Shown one piece after another: positions 1-6,014 of a stretch of DNA of 7,226 bases; within the stretch, counting starts at the first letter, position 1; the number at the start of each line of letters is the position of its first letter. Below the pieces are notes generated by a model. It was given only the letters and a program-made list of their open reading frames with translations, was not told the origin of the DNA and searched no databases. The stretch is from Alphaproteobacteria bacterium. GTDB taxonomy: Bacteria > Pseudomonadota > Alphaproteobacteria > Thalassobaculales > Thalassobaculaceae. The DNA lies in the NCBI GenBank assembly GCA_028822575.1, contig JAPKDN010000162.1, forward strand, positions 1 through 7,226, in the 5' to 3' direction. The position numbers were made by a program, and so were the translations under genes.

Positions 1-89
1 CCCGACGCCTCGCAAGATATTGCTTTATCGAATAGAGTTTCGAGTCGGACTCTTAGAGAGTACCTTGGAAGGCATCAGACCCCGCTTTC

Positions 90-698
90 CTAATCCCCAG
101 TGAGATATTGGTCCCGCAACGTGAATTTCTGAATCTTACTGGAACCCATAAAAGGAAACGCCGCGACCATGGTCCAGATGACAAGTGTTTTCTGAGGCGA
201 CAAATAGTCTTGGTAGTGGCGACGCAAATCTCACTCATAAAAGGCCATATTCTCCTCTCTAGGGACGGAGGTGGCGATGGTCTCACCCCATTTGTCGTCC
301 GGTAATGCGATAACCGAGATGTCTGGGACGTCGGCGTGGTCCGGCACAACGTTTTCAATCCTTTCTGGAAAATGGTTCTCCCCCGCGAATGATCATTTCC
401 TTCGCCCAACCTGTTACCCTGACATAGCCGAGTCGGTCCATGACACCAAGATCACCGGTATGGAGCACCCTCCGCGTCGATGGCGTCTAGGATGGTGGAG
501 TGGTCGCCGATCATAGTATTAGGGCAGTGGGCACAAATTTCGCCGACCTCGCGATCCCGAAGACGCTATTATCCCGGACCCTGCGACCGAGAGAATATGA
601 TATTAACGTCGCGTGGGTGATCCGAGCCCTATGACCGCCACCAGTCGCGGCGGGTTTTAAAAATGACCCAAGGTATTCGACATCACGCCACCGCTCAT
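90..698 (-). pseudogene. AMP-dependent acyl-CoA synthetase remnant (internal deletion, frameshifts)
   Basis: Not an open gene, but piecing frames together on the minus strand gives a clear ANL-superfamily acyl-CoA synthetase, which would activate a carboxylic acid to its CoA thioester. The N-terminus at 698-660 reads MSGGVMSNTLGHF and then hits TAA after a T5/A4 run; a one-base shift continues to about 562. From 559 the frame jumps to the C-terminal part: REVGEIC (about 553-533), DAIDAEG (to about 468), a shift, then [19 protein letters not shown] and the A8-type motif [10 protein letters not shown] (468-376), another shift, then [16 protein letters not shown], and a C-terminal SSKIQKFTLRD holding the conserved lysine. 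An in-frame TGA lies at 231-233 and the natural stop TAG at 90-92. The whole adenylation core between roughly residue 45 and 340 of a gene of about 520 codons is missing. It lies 78 bp downstream of the LLM gene on the same strand, so the two probably once formed an operon. Certainly non-functional as an enzyme; family call strong. Confidence 0.88.
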
Positions 699-776
699 GG
701 CGCCAGATCGATGTTTTCTTCGGCGGCTTCTGATGCCGCAGCCGCTCTTGTCCTGGCGGCGCTTCTAATCGGCTTT

Positions 777-1658
777 TTAGTCGCTGACCTGCTTGATGAC
801 ATTCTCGCCGAACGCCGCGAGTTTGCCTTCGAGATCATTCTGGAAGACCGTCACAGGCACCGCGATCCGGTCAACGCCGATGGCGGCGCGGGCCGCGACG
901 GCGGCGACAGGGTTCTTACCTGATCCGGGCAGGGCGTCGGGGCATCCTGACATGACCTGGATTGTCGCTGGATCCCGGCCGACGTCCCGCGCTTCCTTGC
1001 GCATCGCTTTGATGACATCGGCGACGTCGAGAACTGCGCCCGTAGCGGGAAAGAAGCCGTCGCCAAGCTGACCGGCGCGGCGGATCGCGGCTTTCGAATG
1101 GCCGCCGACGATGATTGGCACGCGACCATTGATCGGTTTTGGATTGCAACTCATGCCTTTGAAAGAGGCGAACGCGCCTTGAAAGCTGGCATCATCCCCG
1201 TCCCATAACGCGCGCATGGCTTGAATATACTCGTCGACCCTGGCGCCCCGGCGCTCGAAAGGGATGCTTAGAGCATCAAATTCCTCACGCAACCATCCGA
1301 CACCAATGCCTAGATCGAGGCGCCCGCCAGTGAGATGGTCGATGGTCGCCAAATGCTTGGCAAGCACCACGGGATTGCGTTGTGGCAGGATTAGGACGCC
1401 GGTGATTAGGCGCATTTTCTTCGTCAAAGCTCCAACATAGGTCAACCAGGCCAACGGGTCGGGCCACGCCGTGTCGATGCCACCGGGCAAGCGGCCGGAC
1501 GTGTCGTACGGATACCGGGTGCCGTAGTTGGTGGGTATCACCACATGCTCGACGGCGATTACGGATTCGAAACCCGCTGCCTCGCCCACCTGGACGAGGC
1601 GCTTGGCATCCTCCGGGTTTGGGTATGCGAGATTTCCAAAATGCAGGGCGAATTTCAT
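777..1658 (-). CDS. LLM class F420-dependent oxidoreductase (TIGR03619-like)
   Basis: Intact 293-aa luciferase-like monooxygenase-family protein, a cytosolic TIM-barrel enzyme using a deazaflavin or flavin cofactor. Visible motifs: MKFALHFGNL at the start (beta-strand 1), EH at residues 37-38, PQRNPV at 92-97, GGRLDLGIGVGWLREEF at 111-127 followed by PFERRGARVDE, then PIIVGGHS at 181-188 and GDGFFP near 200. The GVGWLREEF/FERRGARVDE pair is typical of the TIGR03619 F420-dependent group rather than of LuxA-like enzymes. The frame could extend to 1751, but the ATG at 1658 is chosen because a GGAG sits 7 nt before it and the family's proteins begin MKF. Length is normal for the group. The substrate is unknown; F420 rather than FMN use is inferred from family resemblance only. 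Downstream on the same strand lies the acyl-CoA synthetase remnant; upstream lies a relic of another LLM gene. Confidence 0.93.
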   Translation of the reverse strand: MKFALHFGNLAYPNPEDAKRLVQVGEAAGFESVIAVEHVVIPTNYGTRYPYDTSGRLPGGIDTAWPDPLAWLTYVGALTKKMRLITGVLILPQRNPVVLAKHLATIDHLTGGRLDLGIGVGWLREEFDALSIPFERRGARVDEYIQAMRALWDGDDASFQGAFASFKGMSCNPKPINGRVPIIVGGHSKAAIRRAGQLGDGFFPATGAVLDVADVIKAMRKEARDVGRDPATIQVMSGCPDALPGSGKNPVAAVAARAAIGVDRIAVPVTVFQNDLEGKLAAFGENVIKQVSD

Positions 1659-1741
1659 AGCCGCGCTCCGTTGGGTAAAGTTTTGCTTAAACATAAGGGG
1701 CGTCGGATGCACGACACATACATGGCGCACCCACACGCTAT

Positions 1742-1864
1742 GAGCAAGCACTCCTCCCGCCCAGCGCTGAGGAGTGCTTCGAACCGGTATTCATCCGGAG
1801 CGTTGCCTGGGATGACGGGGCTAATGGGGGCGTCTATGTAAAATATCGCCACGCCGATTTTCAT
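1742..1864 (-). pseudogene. N-terminal relic of a second LLM oxidoreductase
   Basis: About 41 codons starting at ATG 1864 (or ATG 1873, three codons earlier) read MKIGVAIFYIDAPISP, then DEYRFEALLSAGRE. This matches the start of TIGR03619-type LLM proteins, whose usual pattern is MKIGVAIFxTDYxxxP followed by ALEERGFESLWxPEHxHIP. Here the tail is altered, with the normally conserved EH(T/S)HIP replaced by GREECLL, and resemblance stops at about 1742. The frame runs on as unrelated residues into the upstream region of the intact LLM gene at 777-1658. The rest of the gene, around 250 codons, is absent. It is not a duplicate of the neighbouring LLM start, whose first residues differ (MKFALHFGNLAYPNPED). 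Family call is from the first 30 residues only. A short expressed peptide cannot be excluded but is unlikely. Confidence 0.62.
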
Positions 1865-1896
1865 TAGACTCATCCAAGCTGATTATTATCACGAAC

Positions 1897-1919
1897 CCTG
1901 GAACCAGGTCGGTTGACCG
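1897..1919. promoter_or_regulatory. Short palindromes upstream of the LLM relic
   Basis: CCTGG-AA-CCAGG (1897-1908) is a perfect 5-bp-arm inverted repeat. It is followed at once by an overlapping GGTC-GGTT-GACC (1907-1918) and CGGT-TG-ACCG (1910-1919). The cluster sits 33-55 bp upstream of the relic's ATG on the minus strand, where a repressor site for the former gene would be expected. No regulator gene is present in the window, so the role is a guess; short palindromes of this size also occur by chance. Confidence 0.25.
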
Positions 1920-1975
1920 TCAATGCGGATGCGGTATGTGTGCTGATTTAACGGATTGATAACCGGTCTCTCGTT

Positions 1976-2519
1976 TTATCCATCCTCTTTGTCTGTTCCC
2001 CTGGTCGCCGGGTAATATTTGAACGAGCTAATCTCAATCTTTTGCAGGTCCTGCATCTCGACGGCGCCGTTGACCAAGTCATTGAGGTGGTTTTTTGAAC
2101 AATGCGGGACCGGCGTGTGCACGGGTTTACTGGAGAAATAGTCTCACGGTGTTGCGAATTTTGCCCTGGAATTTGGAGGCCTTGTTGGCGCAATCCGAGC
2201 TCGAGAACCAGAGGGTGATTTCTGCCTCGGATTTGCAATCTAGTATGGTGCCTCCCGAATTTCGCCCGCTGGTTCTGACCCAAACCGAGTCGGGGAAAAC
2301 GAGTGGAGCCGAGTATCCCGACATCTCCTGGATAAGTTCTTTATGCCGGAGGGTGAAAAACACGCTGATCAGGGACAGGTCGCTAATTCCAAGATCGAGT
2401 GTGAGGCGCATATTGAAGCTGAGGCCATCCTCGGTTTTCAAAAGGTGCACGACTTCAAAGATTAGCGCGACGACGAGTTTACAAAAACCATGATTGATAT
2501 AGTTAGAAGGACGTACTGA
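1976..2519 (-). pseudogene. Unrecognised reading frame, probably frameshifted
   Basis: I do not recognise this protein. One frame is open on the minus strand from 2519 to the stop at 2127-2129. It has a possible GTG start at 2450 (VHLLKTEDGLSF after conversion to Met) and reads on as LTLDLGISDLSLISVFF, PLVFPDSVWVRTSG and SEAEITLWFSSSD. The residue mix and alternation of hydrophobic strands look protein-like. From 2143 a second minus-strand frame is open to a TAA at 1976-1978 and also looks coding (NHLNDLVNGAVEMQDLQ, KIEISSFKYYPATRG). Joining them near 2127-2143 would give a protein of roughly 155-180 residues. There is no good ribosome-binding site; an ATG at 2491 starts a frame that stops after nine codons. 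The opposite strand also has a 132-codon open frame (2095-2493), judged the shadow because its composition is less natural. No signal peptide or clear membrane segment. It could equally be a decayed gene, one with a real frameshift, or chance openness. Confidence 0.35.
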
Positions 2520-2520
2520 C

Positions 2521-2897
2521 TATTTAAATCGTAACGATATGACGGCGGAAAAATTCTGAGATGATCTAATTTTTGACTTTCTTTTTGCTGTTTTTTCCGC
2601 CTGAATTAACTACCCAATAATAATATTGGTAGAGTGTCAGAGTCTTACGATAGCTATCAGAGATTTTTACGGAAATGGTTAATCATGGTCCGGGCGTTGG
2701 CGATTTACACTGGCGCGACGGACAGAAAGCCGCTCGGTGATGTGCGGTTGCGCGCTTTCCAGGGGTGATTAAGGAATGTATTTTATTTCCACACGTGCAT
2801 TTTGCCGTTGAGTACCGATATAGTCGAAAGAAATGGTGAGCGCTCGAACGAGGATGTCTGAATGCTTGCTGGGCGCTTCTAGAAATGGAGAGATTCG
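2521..2897 (+). promoter_or_regulatory. Intergenic leader upstream of flagellin
   Basis: This 377-bp stretch has no convincing gene. Its first 130 bp are AT-rich, with a perfect inverted repeat CCAATA-ATAA-TATTGG at 2614-2629. The flagellin promoter should lie here, but I cannot place it. No sigma-54 site with correct GG/GC spacing was found, and the best sigma-28-like -10 match (ACCGATAT, 2814-2821) lacks a matching -35. A near-repeat, AGAAATGG followed by GAG, occurs at about 2830-2839 and again at 2882-2890, the second copy forming the flagellin ribosome-binding site. An ATG in the first copy (2833) opens a 37-codon frame that overlaps the flagellin start out of frame and stops at 2944-2946. 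Confidence 0.4.
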
Positions 2898-3713
2898 ATG
2901 GCAATTAAATCGGTCAATACCAACGCCTCTGTTTTCTCTTCGTTGAGTAGTATTAAATCGAGCAATAGCAGGAACGCGACCACGCTGAACCGTGTCTCGA
3001 CGGGGTTGAAGGTAACAGGCGCTCTGTCGGATGCATCGAATTTTGCGATTGGCCAAGGCCTTCGAGGCGAGTTGAAAGGGATCTCGGCGCTTACCCAAGG
3101 TTTGAACGCGACCGCCGGCGCCGCGTCGGTGGCGACTGCGGGCGCCACCGGCCTATCGAATTTGTCCTCGGACATTCAAGTAAAGCTGATCGAACTATCA
3201 AACTCGGGGAACACGCCGCAGCAATCGAGAATCCTTCAAAATGATCTCACTGCGTTGTTGGGTCAGGCTCAAGGTTTCGTCGACAACAGTTCGTTCAACG
3301 GCGCCAATCTGTTGGCGTCGGGATCCACGGACGTCAATACGATTGCCAATGATGCCGGTGGTACGGTCGTCGTCAGTGCTCAAGGAGCGGTTGGCGATGC
3401 CGTTACGGCACTGCAAGGCGCGATCGGCGGCAACCCTGAGAGTATATTGCAGAATGAATTCGCAGCCTTTGAATCGGCGCTGAATAACGCGCTGGGATCG
3501 CTTGGTGCCGACCAGCGGCAGATCAATAAGCAAAATGAGTCGCTGCAGGCGATCGCCGACGCGACCGAGGAAGGGCTTGGCAATATCGTTGACGCGGATC
3601 TTGGCCGCGAGTCCGCCCGGTTGGCGGCGCAAAGTGTGCAGTCGCAGCTTTCTATCCAAACTTTTAACATCGCCAACAACTCAACTAGTAGCTTGCTGGG
3701 CCTTTTCCGCTAA
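2898..3713 (+). CDS. fliC: Flagellin, short alphaproteobacterial type
   Basis: Intact 271-aa structural protein of the flagellar filament, exported unfolded through the flagellar type III apparatus, so it has no cleavable signal. The N-terminal D0/D1 region (1-140) includes the hallmark RVSTGLKVTGALSDASNFAI (32-51), a version of the usual SSGLRINSAxDDAAGLAI, and FNGANLL (133-139). The centre (about 140-185) is a short Gly/Ala/Val-rich linker in place of D2/D3. The C-terminal D1/D0 (186-271) ends with DLGRESARLAAQSVQSQ and FNIANNSTSSLLGLFR, the classic flagellin end. There are no cysteines. The segment matching the TLR5-recognised QRVREL of enteric flagellins reads IQVKLIEL, the altered form usual in alphaproteobacteria. 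Start is fixed by GGAGAG at 2887-2892, 5 nt before ATG. The gene appears monocistronic, with no other flagellar gene in the window; the symbol is the generic one. Confidence 0.96.
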   Translation: MAIKSVNTNASVFSSLSSIKSSNSRNATTLNRVSTGLKVTGALSDASNFAIGQGLRGELKGISALTQGLNATAGAASVATAGATGLSNLSSDIQVKLIELSNSGNTPQQSRILQNDLTALLGQAQGFVDNSSFNGANLLASGSTDVNTIANDAGGTVVVSAQGAVGDAVTALQGAIGGNPESILQNEFAAFESALNNALGSLGADQRQINKQNESLQAIADATEEGLGNIVDADLGRESARLAAQSVQSQLSIQTFNIANNSTSSLLGLFR

Positions 3714-3734
3714 CCGGATGTCTAGGGTCGGCGG

Positions 3735-3929
3735 TTACTTGGGGAGAGGGGCGGGGTCCGCGCCCAAAAAATTCCTGATCTTGTAGTCGAGCACGCACCA
3801 GACTGAGCATTCTGGTCCGGACCTAGTATAGGGCGCCGACATTTGCAGTCCAAGAAACAGGAACACAACGATCAGGAAGATAAACATTTTCAGTATTGGC
3901 CCAACGAATTCACGTAATCTTTTTTGCAT
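3735..3929 (-). CDS. Small single-pass membrane protein, unknown function
   Basis: A 64-residue protein I do not recognise. Residues 1-10 are basic (MQKRLREFVG), residues 11-30 form one strongly hydrophobic helix (PILKMFIFLIVVFLFLGLQM), and the remaining 34 residues are polar, with Cys41 and Cys45 in CSVWC and a Pro-rich end. The positive-inside rule suggests N-in, C-out, so the CxxxC pair would face the periplasm. The ATG at 3929 is preferred over a TTG at 3947 because an excellent Shine-Dalgarno (GGGAGG) ends 5 nt before it, and that strong site is the main evidence that the frame is real. It converges on flagellin, the stop codons being 21 bp apart. It might be a small flagellar or envelope accessory protein, but adjacency is the only hint. 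Confidence 0.62.
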   Translation of the reverse strand: MQKRLREFVGPILKMFIFLIVVFLFLGLQMSAPYTRSGPECSVWCVLDYKIRNFLGADPAPLPK

Positions 3930-4029
3930 CTCCGCCTCCCGTGTCAAAACGAGCCCGCCTCATTTGAGTGCCCGAGGACTCATGTGTCTGTCCAACGAAA
4001 AGCACACTGCGTTTAGCTCGCAAATACAC

Positions 4030-4054
4030 GCCGGTATCCTGCCATCGTGCCGGC
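4030..4054 (-). terminator. Possible hairpin downstream of the LLM gene
   Basis: GCCGG (4030-4034) and CCGGC (4050-4054) form a 5-bp GC stem with a 15-nt loop, starting 8 bp past the stop codon of the LLM gene at 4062-5057. There is no U-run after it on the minus strand, so it is not a textbook intrinsic terminator. It may be a transcript-end stabiliser or chance. Confidence 0.25.
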
Positions 4055-4061
4055 TTTCGGG

Positions 4062-5057
4062 TCAGTTAGAGAAAGTGGGTAGAACTTTGTCTGCGAAAAT
4101 CCGCATCGCTTCATTGGTTTGCGGGGATAGCAGAATATAGCCAACTCCGCCGTCCTCGAGTTTTTGCAATCGGTCGATGATCTCGGTCGGTGACCCGATC
4201 AACACGCCCTGTTCCGTCGCCTTCACCAGATCGTCGTCGGAAACCATGCTTGAGTGTTGCTTGCCATCGGTGGACTGGCCATGGGCGTTCATGAAGGCAA
4301 GCTGGCGGATCCGCGCTGCGACGGCGGCTTCGCGTTCTGTTGGCGTTTCGGTGATATACAGCGCGCGCGCTACGGCGGCGCCCGACGGATCCCAAGCGCG
4401 ACCGAATTCGGCCAGGGCCTTGCGGTATATGGTGAGGCGCTCAAGGGTCACGCTAAAGGTTTGGAACTGATCCAGCAGCAAATTGTAACCATCGTCGGCC
4501 GCGGCGCGGAGAGACTCCGGGCGTCCCGCAGCCATCCAGAACGGTGGATGGGGATCTTGCACTGTTATCGGTTCAACGACGATATCCTGGAAGCGCCAAC
4601 GCTTGCCATGATGTGAGAAGGGGCCCTCGGTTGTCCAGGCGGCGCGGATCACCGCCATGGCCTCCTCGAACCGCTCGGAGGCTTCCTCGATCGGGATGCG
4701 AAACCCTTCGAATTCGGAGGAGCGATAACCCTTGCCGACCCCAAAATCAAAGCGCCCGCCGGACAATAGGTCCAAAGTCGCGGCCTGCTCGGCGATCAGG
4801 ACGGGATTGTGCCAGGGCAGTACGACAACGGCCGTGCCGAGCCTGATTCGGCTGGTGCGCGCCGCCAGGAAGGTCAGTAGATTGAGCGAGGATGAGACTT
4901 GGCCCATGCCGGTGAAATGGTGCTCGACCACGAAATTGCTATGATAGCCTAGTTTCTCCGCGTCGATGACTGAGGCGATATAGCTCTCGTAGCTGTCGCG
5001 ATAACCGGTTACGTCTCCGCTGGAGGCGCTTATCCCGCCGAACAAGCCAAATTTCAT
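4062..5057 (-). CDS. LLM class flavin-dependent oxidoreductase, LuxA-like
   Basis: Intact 331-aa TIM-barrel enzyme of the bacterial luciferase-like family, expected to use reduced FMN and oxygen to hydroxylate or Baeyer-Villiger-oxidise a small organic substrate in the cytosol. Visible motifs: MKFGLFGGIS at the start, VVEHHF at 43-48 (the EHHF signature of LuxA-type members), LGTAVVVLPWHNPV at 73-86, SGGRFDFGVGKGYRSSEF at 99-116, PPFWMAAGRPESLRAAADDG at 171-190, and IGSPTEIIDRLQKLEDGGVG towards the C-terminus, where substrate-specific regions end. Full length for the family. It belongs to a different subgroup from the F420-type LLM at 777-1658. The start ATG at 5057 fits the family; the ribosome site is weak (AGGG only 2 nt away). 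The upstream FAH gene ends 22 bp before this start on the same strand, so the two are almost surely co-transcribed, FAH first. The substrate cannot be read from the sequence. Confidence 0.94.
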   Translation of the reverse strand: MKFGLFGGISASSGDVTGYRDSYESYIASVIDAEKLGYHSNFVVEHHFTGMGQVSSSLNLLTFLAARTSRIRLGTAVVVLPWHNPVLIAEQAATLDLLSGGRFDFGVGKGYRSSEFEGFRIPIEEASERFEEAMAVIRAAWTTEGPFSHHGKRWRFQDIVVEPITVQDPHPPFWMAAGRPESLRAAADDGYNLLLDQFQTFSVTLERLTIYRKALAEFGRAWDPSGAAVARALYITETPTEREAAVAARIRQLAFMNAHGQSTDGKQHSSMVSDDDLVKATEQGVLIGSPTEIIDRLQKLEDGGVGYILLSPQTNEAMRIFADKVLPTFSN

Positions 5058-5079
5058 GACCCTGGTCCGTTCTGGCTAG

Positions 5080-5862
5080 TCATGCCTCCGCGATGATTGG
5101 GTTTCTTAGAGTCCCGATGCCACTGATATCGATCTCGCAAACGTCGCCCGGCTTCATGTTTTCGGCGCGCCCCTCGGTGCCCATCCAGACCATGTCCCCA
5201 GGATAGAGCGTGAAGTACTTGGACATTTCGCTAAGGTAATGAGCGACCCCGAAGATCATGCTGTTCGTCGGGAAGGTGATCACCTCGCGGTCATTTAGAC
5301 GGACAGTGGTTACTAGGCTCTCTAGATCGACCTCGGTTTCGATCCACGGTCCCATCGGCGCGAACGTGTCGGTGTTCTTGGCTCGCCAAAGTGTGCGGTC
5401 GGCACGCTGCCAATGGCGCTCGCTCACATCATTGCCGATGGTGTAGCCAAAGACGCAATCCAGGGCCTCGGCCTCCGTGAGATTTTTGGCTTGCTTTCCG
5501 ATGACTGCGACCAGTTCGGCCTCGTATTGGAATTCCTCGCCGGCGTCACATGGTTTCACTATGGCCGCGTCATGGGCGATTAGGGCGTTATTGGCGCGAT
5601 AGCCGATATGGGCTTCGGTGGGAATATTAGGTTCCCGGCCATTGGCCTTGGCCACCTCGATCACGTGTTCGGCGTAGTTGAGGCCGGCTGCGTAGAAGGT
5701 TTTGGGCTCCAGCGGGATCAGAATCTTGGCGTCCGCCAAGGCGAGCGTCCTGCCGGTGCGGGCGCCATCATCAAACAGTCCACCCTCGATCAGATGGATT
5801 GTCTTACCTTCAACGATACCGTGAACCTGCGCCCCGTCGACTTCTATTCTTGCCACGCGCAT
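5080..5862 (-). CDS. Fumarylacetoacetate hydrolase (FAH) family protein
   Basis: Intact 260-aa member of the FAH superfamily, whose divalent-metal enzymes cleave C-C bonds in 2,4-dioxo acids, decarboxylate oxaloacetate-like compounds, or isomerise or hydrate aromatic-degradation intermediates. Landmarks: an N-terminal small domain (1-45) beginning MRVARIEVDG; AAGLNYAEH at 58-66; the metal-binding acidic set YEAEL (Glu114, Glu116) and Asp145 in GYTIGNDVSERHWQ (139-152); KNTDTFAPMGPWI (162-174); and YPGDMVWMGTEG with MKPGDVCEIDISGIGTLRNP near the C-terminus. The ATG at 5862 is chosen because AGGA lies 5 nt before it; ATG 5880 and TTG 5898 in the same frame lack such a site. It is first gene of a two-gene operon with the LuxA-like LLM and is divergent from the esterase at 6015. 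True fumarylacetoacetase activity is unlikely, since that enzyme is longer (about 420 aa) and no tyrosine-pathway genes are nearby. Confidence 0.94.
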   Translation of the reverse strand: MRVARIEVDGAQVHGIVEGKTIHLIEGGLFDDGARTGRTLALADAKILIPLEPKTFYAAGLNYAEHVIEVAKANGREPNIPTEAHIGYRANNALIAHDAAIVKPCDAGEEFQYEAELVAVIGKQAKNLTEAEALDCVFGYTIGNDVSERHWQRADRTLWRAKNTDTFAPMGPWIETEVDLESLVTTVRLNDREVITFPTNSMIFGVAHYLSEMSKYFTLYPGDMVWMGTEGRAENMKPGDVCEIDISGIGTLRNPIIAEA

Positions 5863-5894
5863 GAAATTCCTGCTCCCCATCGGTACCAATATCG

Positions 5895-5910
5895 GCAACG
5901 AGTGTGTTGC
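5895..5910. promoter_or_regulatory. Inverted repeat GCAAC-N6-GTTGC, candidate operator
   Basis: Perfect 5-bp arms around a 6-bp spacer (GCAACGAGTGTGTTGC), lying 33-48 bp upstream of the FAH start codon and over its possible -10 element. Size and location fit a dimeric repressor site. The regulator is not in the window, and no family can be named from the arms alone. Confidence 0.35.
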
Positions 5911-5913
5911 GAG

Positions 5914-5927
5914 GACCGAGATCGGTC
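5914..5927. promoter_or_regulatory. Inverted repeat GACCG-N4-CGGTC, candidate operator
   Basis: Perfect 5-bp arms around AGAT, only 3 bp from the neighbouring GCAAC repeat and overlapping the TTGACC hexamer that could be the -35 of the FAH operon. Its sequence differs from the first repeat, so the two would not be copies of one operator. Confidence 0.33.
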
Positions 5928-6014
5928 AAGCTGATGATGGAAATGGGCGCGGTGAGTCTTGAAAAGCTGTCGCTTTGCGGAGACGATGGGCACTCACACT
6001 GGGATGGAGGACCG

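Larger units (their letters stand above)
5863..6014. promoter_or_regulatory. Divergent control region between the FAH operon and the esterase gene
   Basis: These 152 bp separate two oppositely transcribed catabolic genes and must carry both promoters unless the upstream in-frame starts are used. On the minus strand, TTGACC (5929-5924) could be a -35 for the FAH operon, with CACACT 17 nt on as a poor -10. Two inverted repeats overlap those elements (listed separately). The esterase frame is open back to a GTG at 5904, but the region before 6015 does not look like conserved protein. Confidence 0.5.

Noticed and set aside
42..52. GAGTC-G-GACTC palindrome near the window start
   Set aside because: The single-base loop cannot form a stable hairpin, there is no T-run, and no gene start is close enough to make it an operator.
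1..89. Possible continuation of the synthetase gene or another gene
   Set aside because: The synthetase ends naturally at 90-92 after its KIQKF motif, and no recognisable coding or RNA signal was seen in the first 89 bases.
663..923. Plus-strand frame of 86 codons with a hydrophobic Ala/Leu stretch
   Set aside because: It runs antisense to the end of the LLM gene and the start of the synthetase remnant, and the Ala-rich hydrophobic look is a by-product of GC-rich antisense codons.
2686..2701. Sigma-54-like TGGTCCGGGCGTTGGC upstream of flagellin
   Set aside because: The essential GC of the -12 box is one base out of register and the -24 box lacks its usual C, so it does not meet the spacing rule.
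2814..2821. ACCGATAT as a sigma-28 (FliA) -10 box
   Set aside because: No TAAA-like -35 lies at the required distance, and two of eight -10 positions mismatch.
3749..3771. GGGCG-N7-CGCCC hairpin followed by six A after flagellin, as a terminator
   Set aside because: The run is A, not T, on the flagellin strand; on the other strand the U-run would precede the stem. It also lies in the coding end of the small membrane protein.
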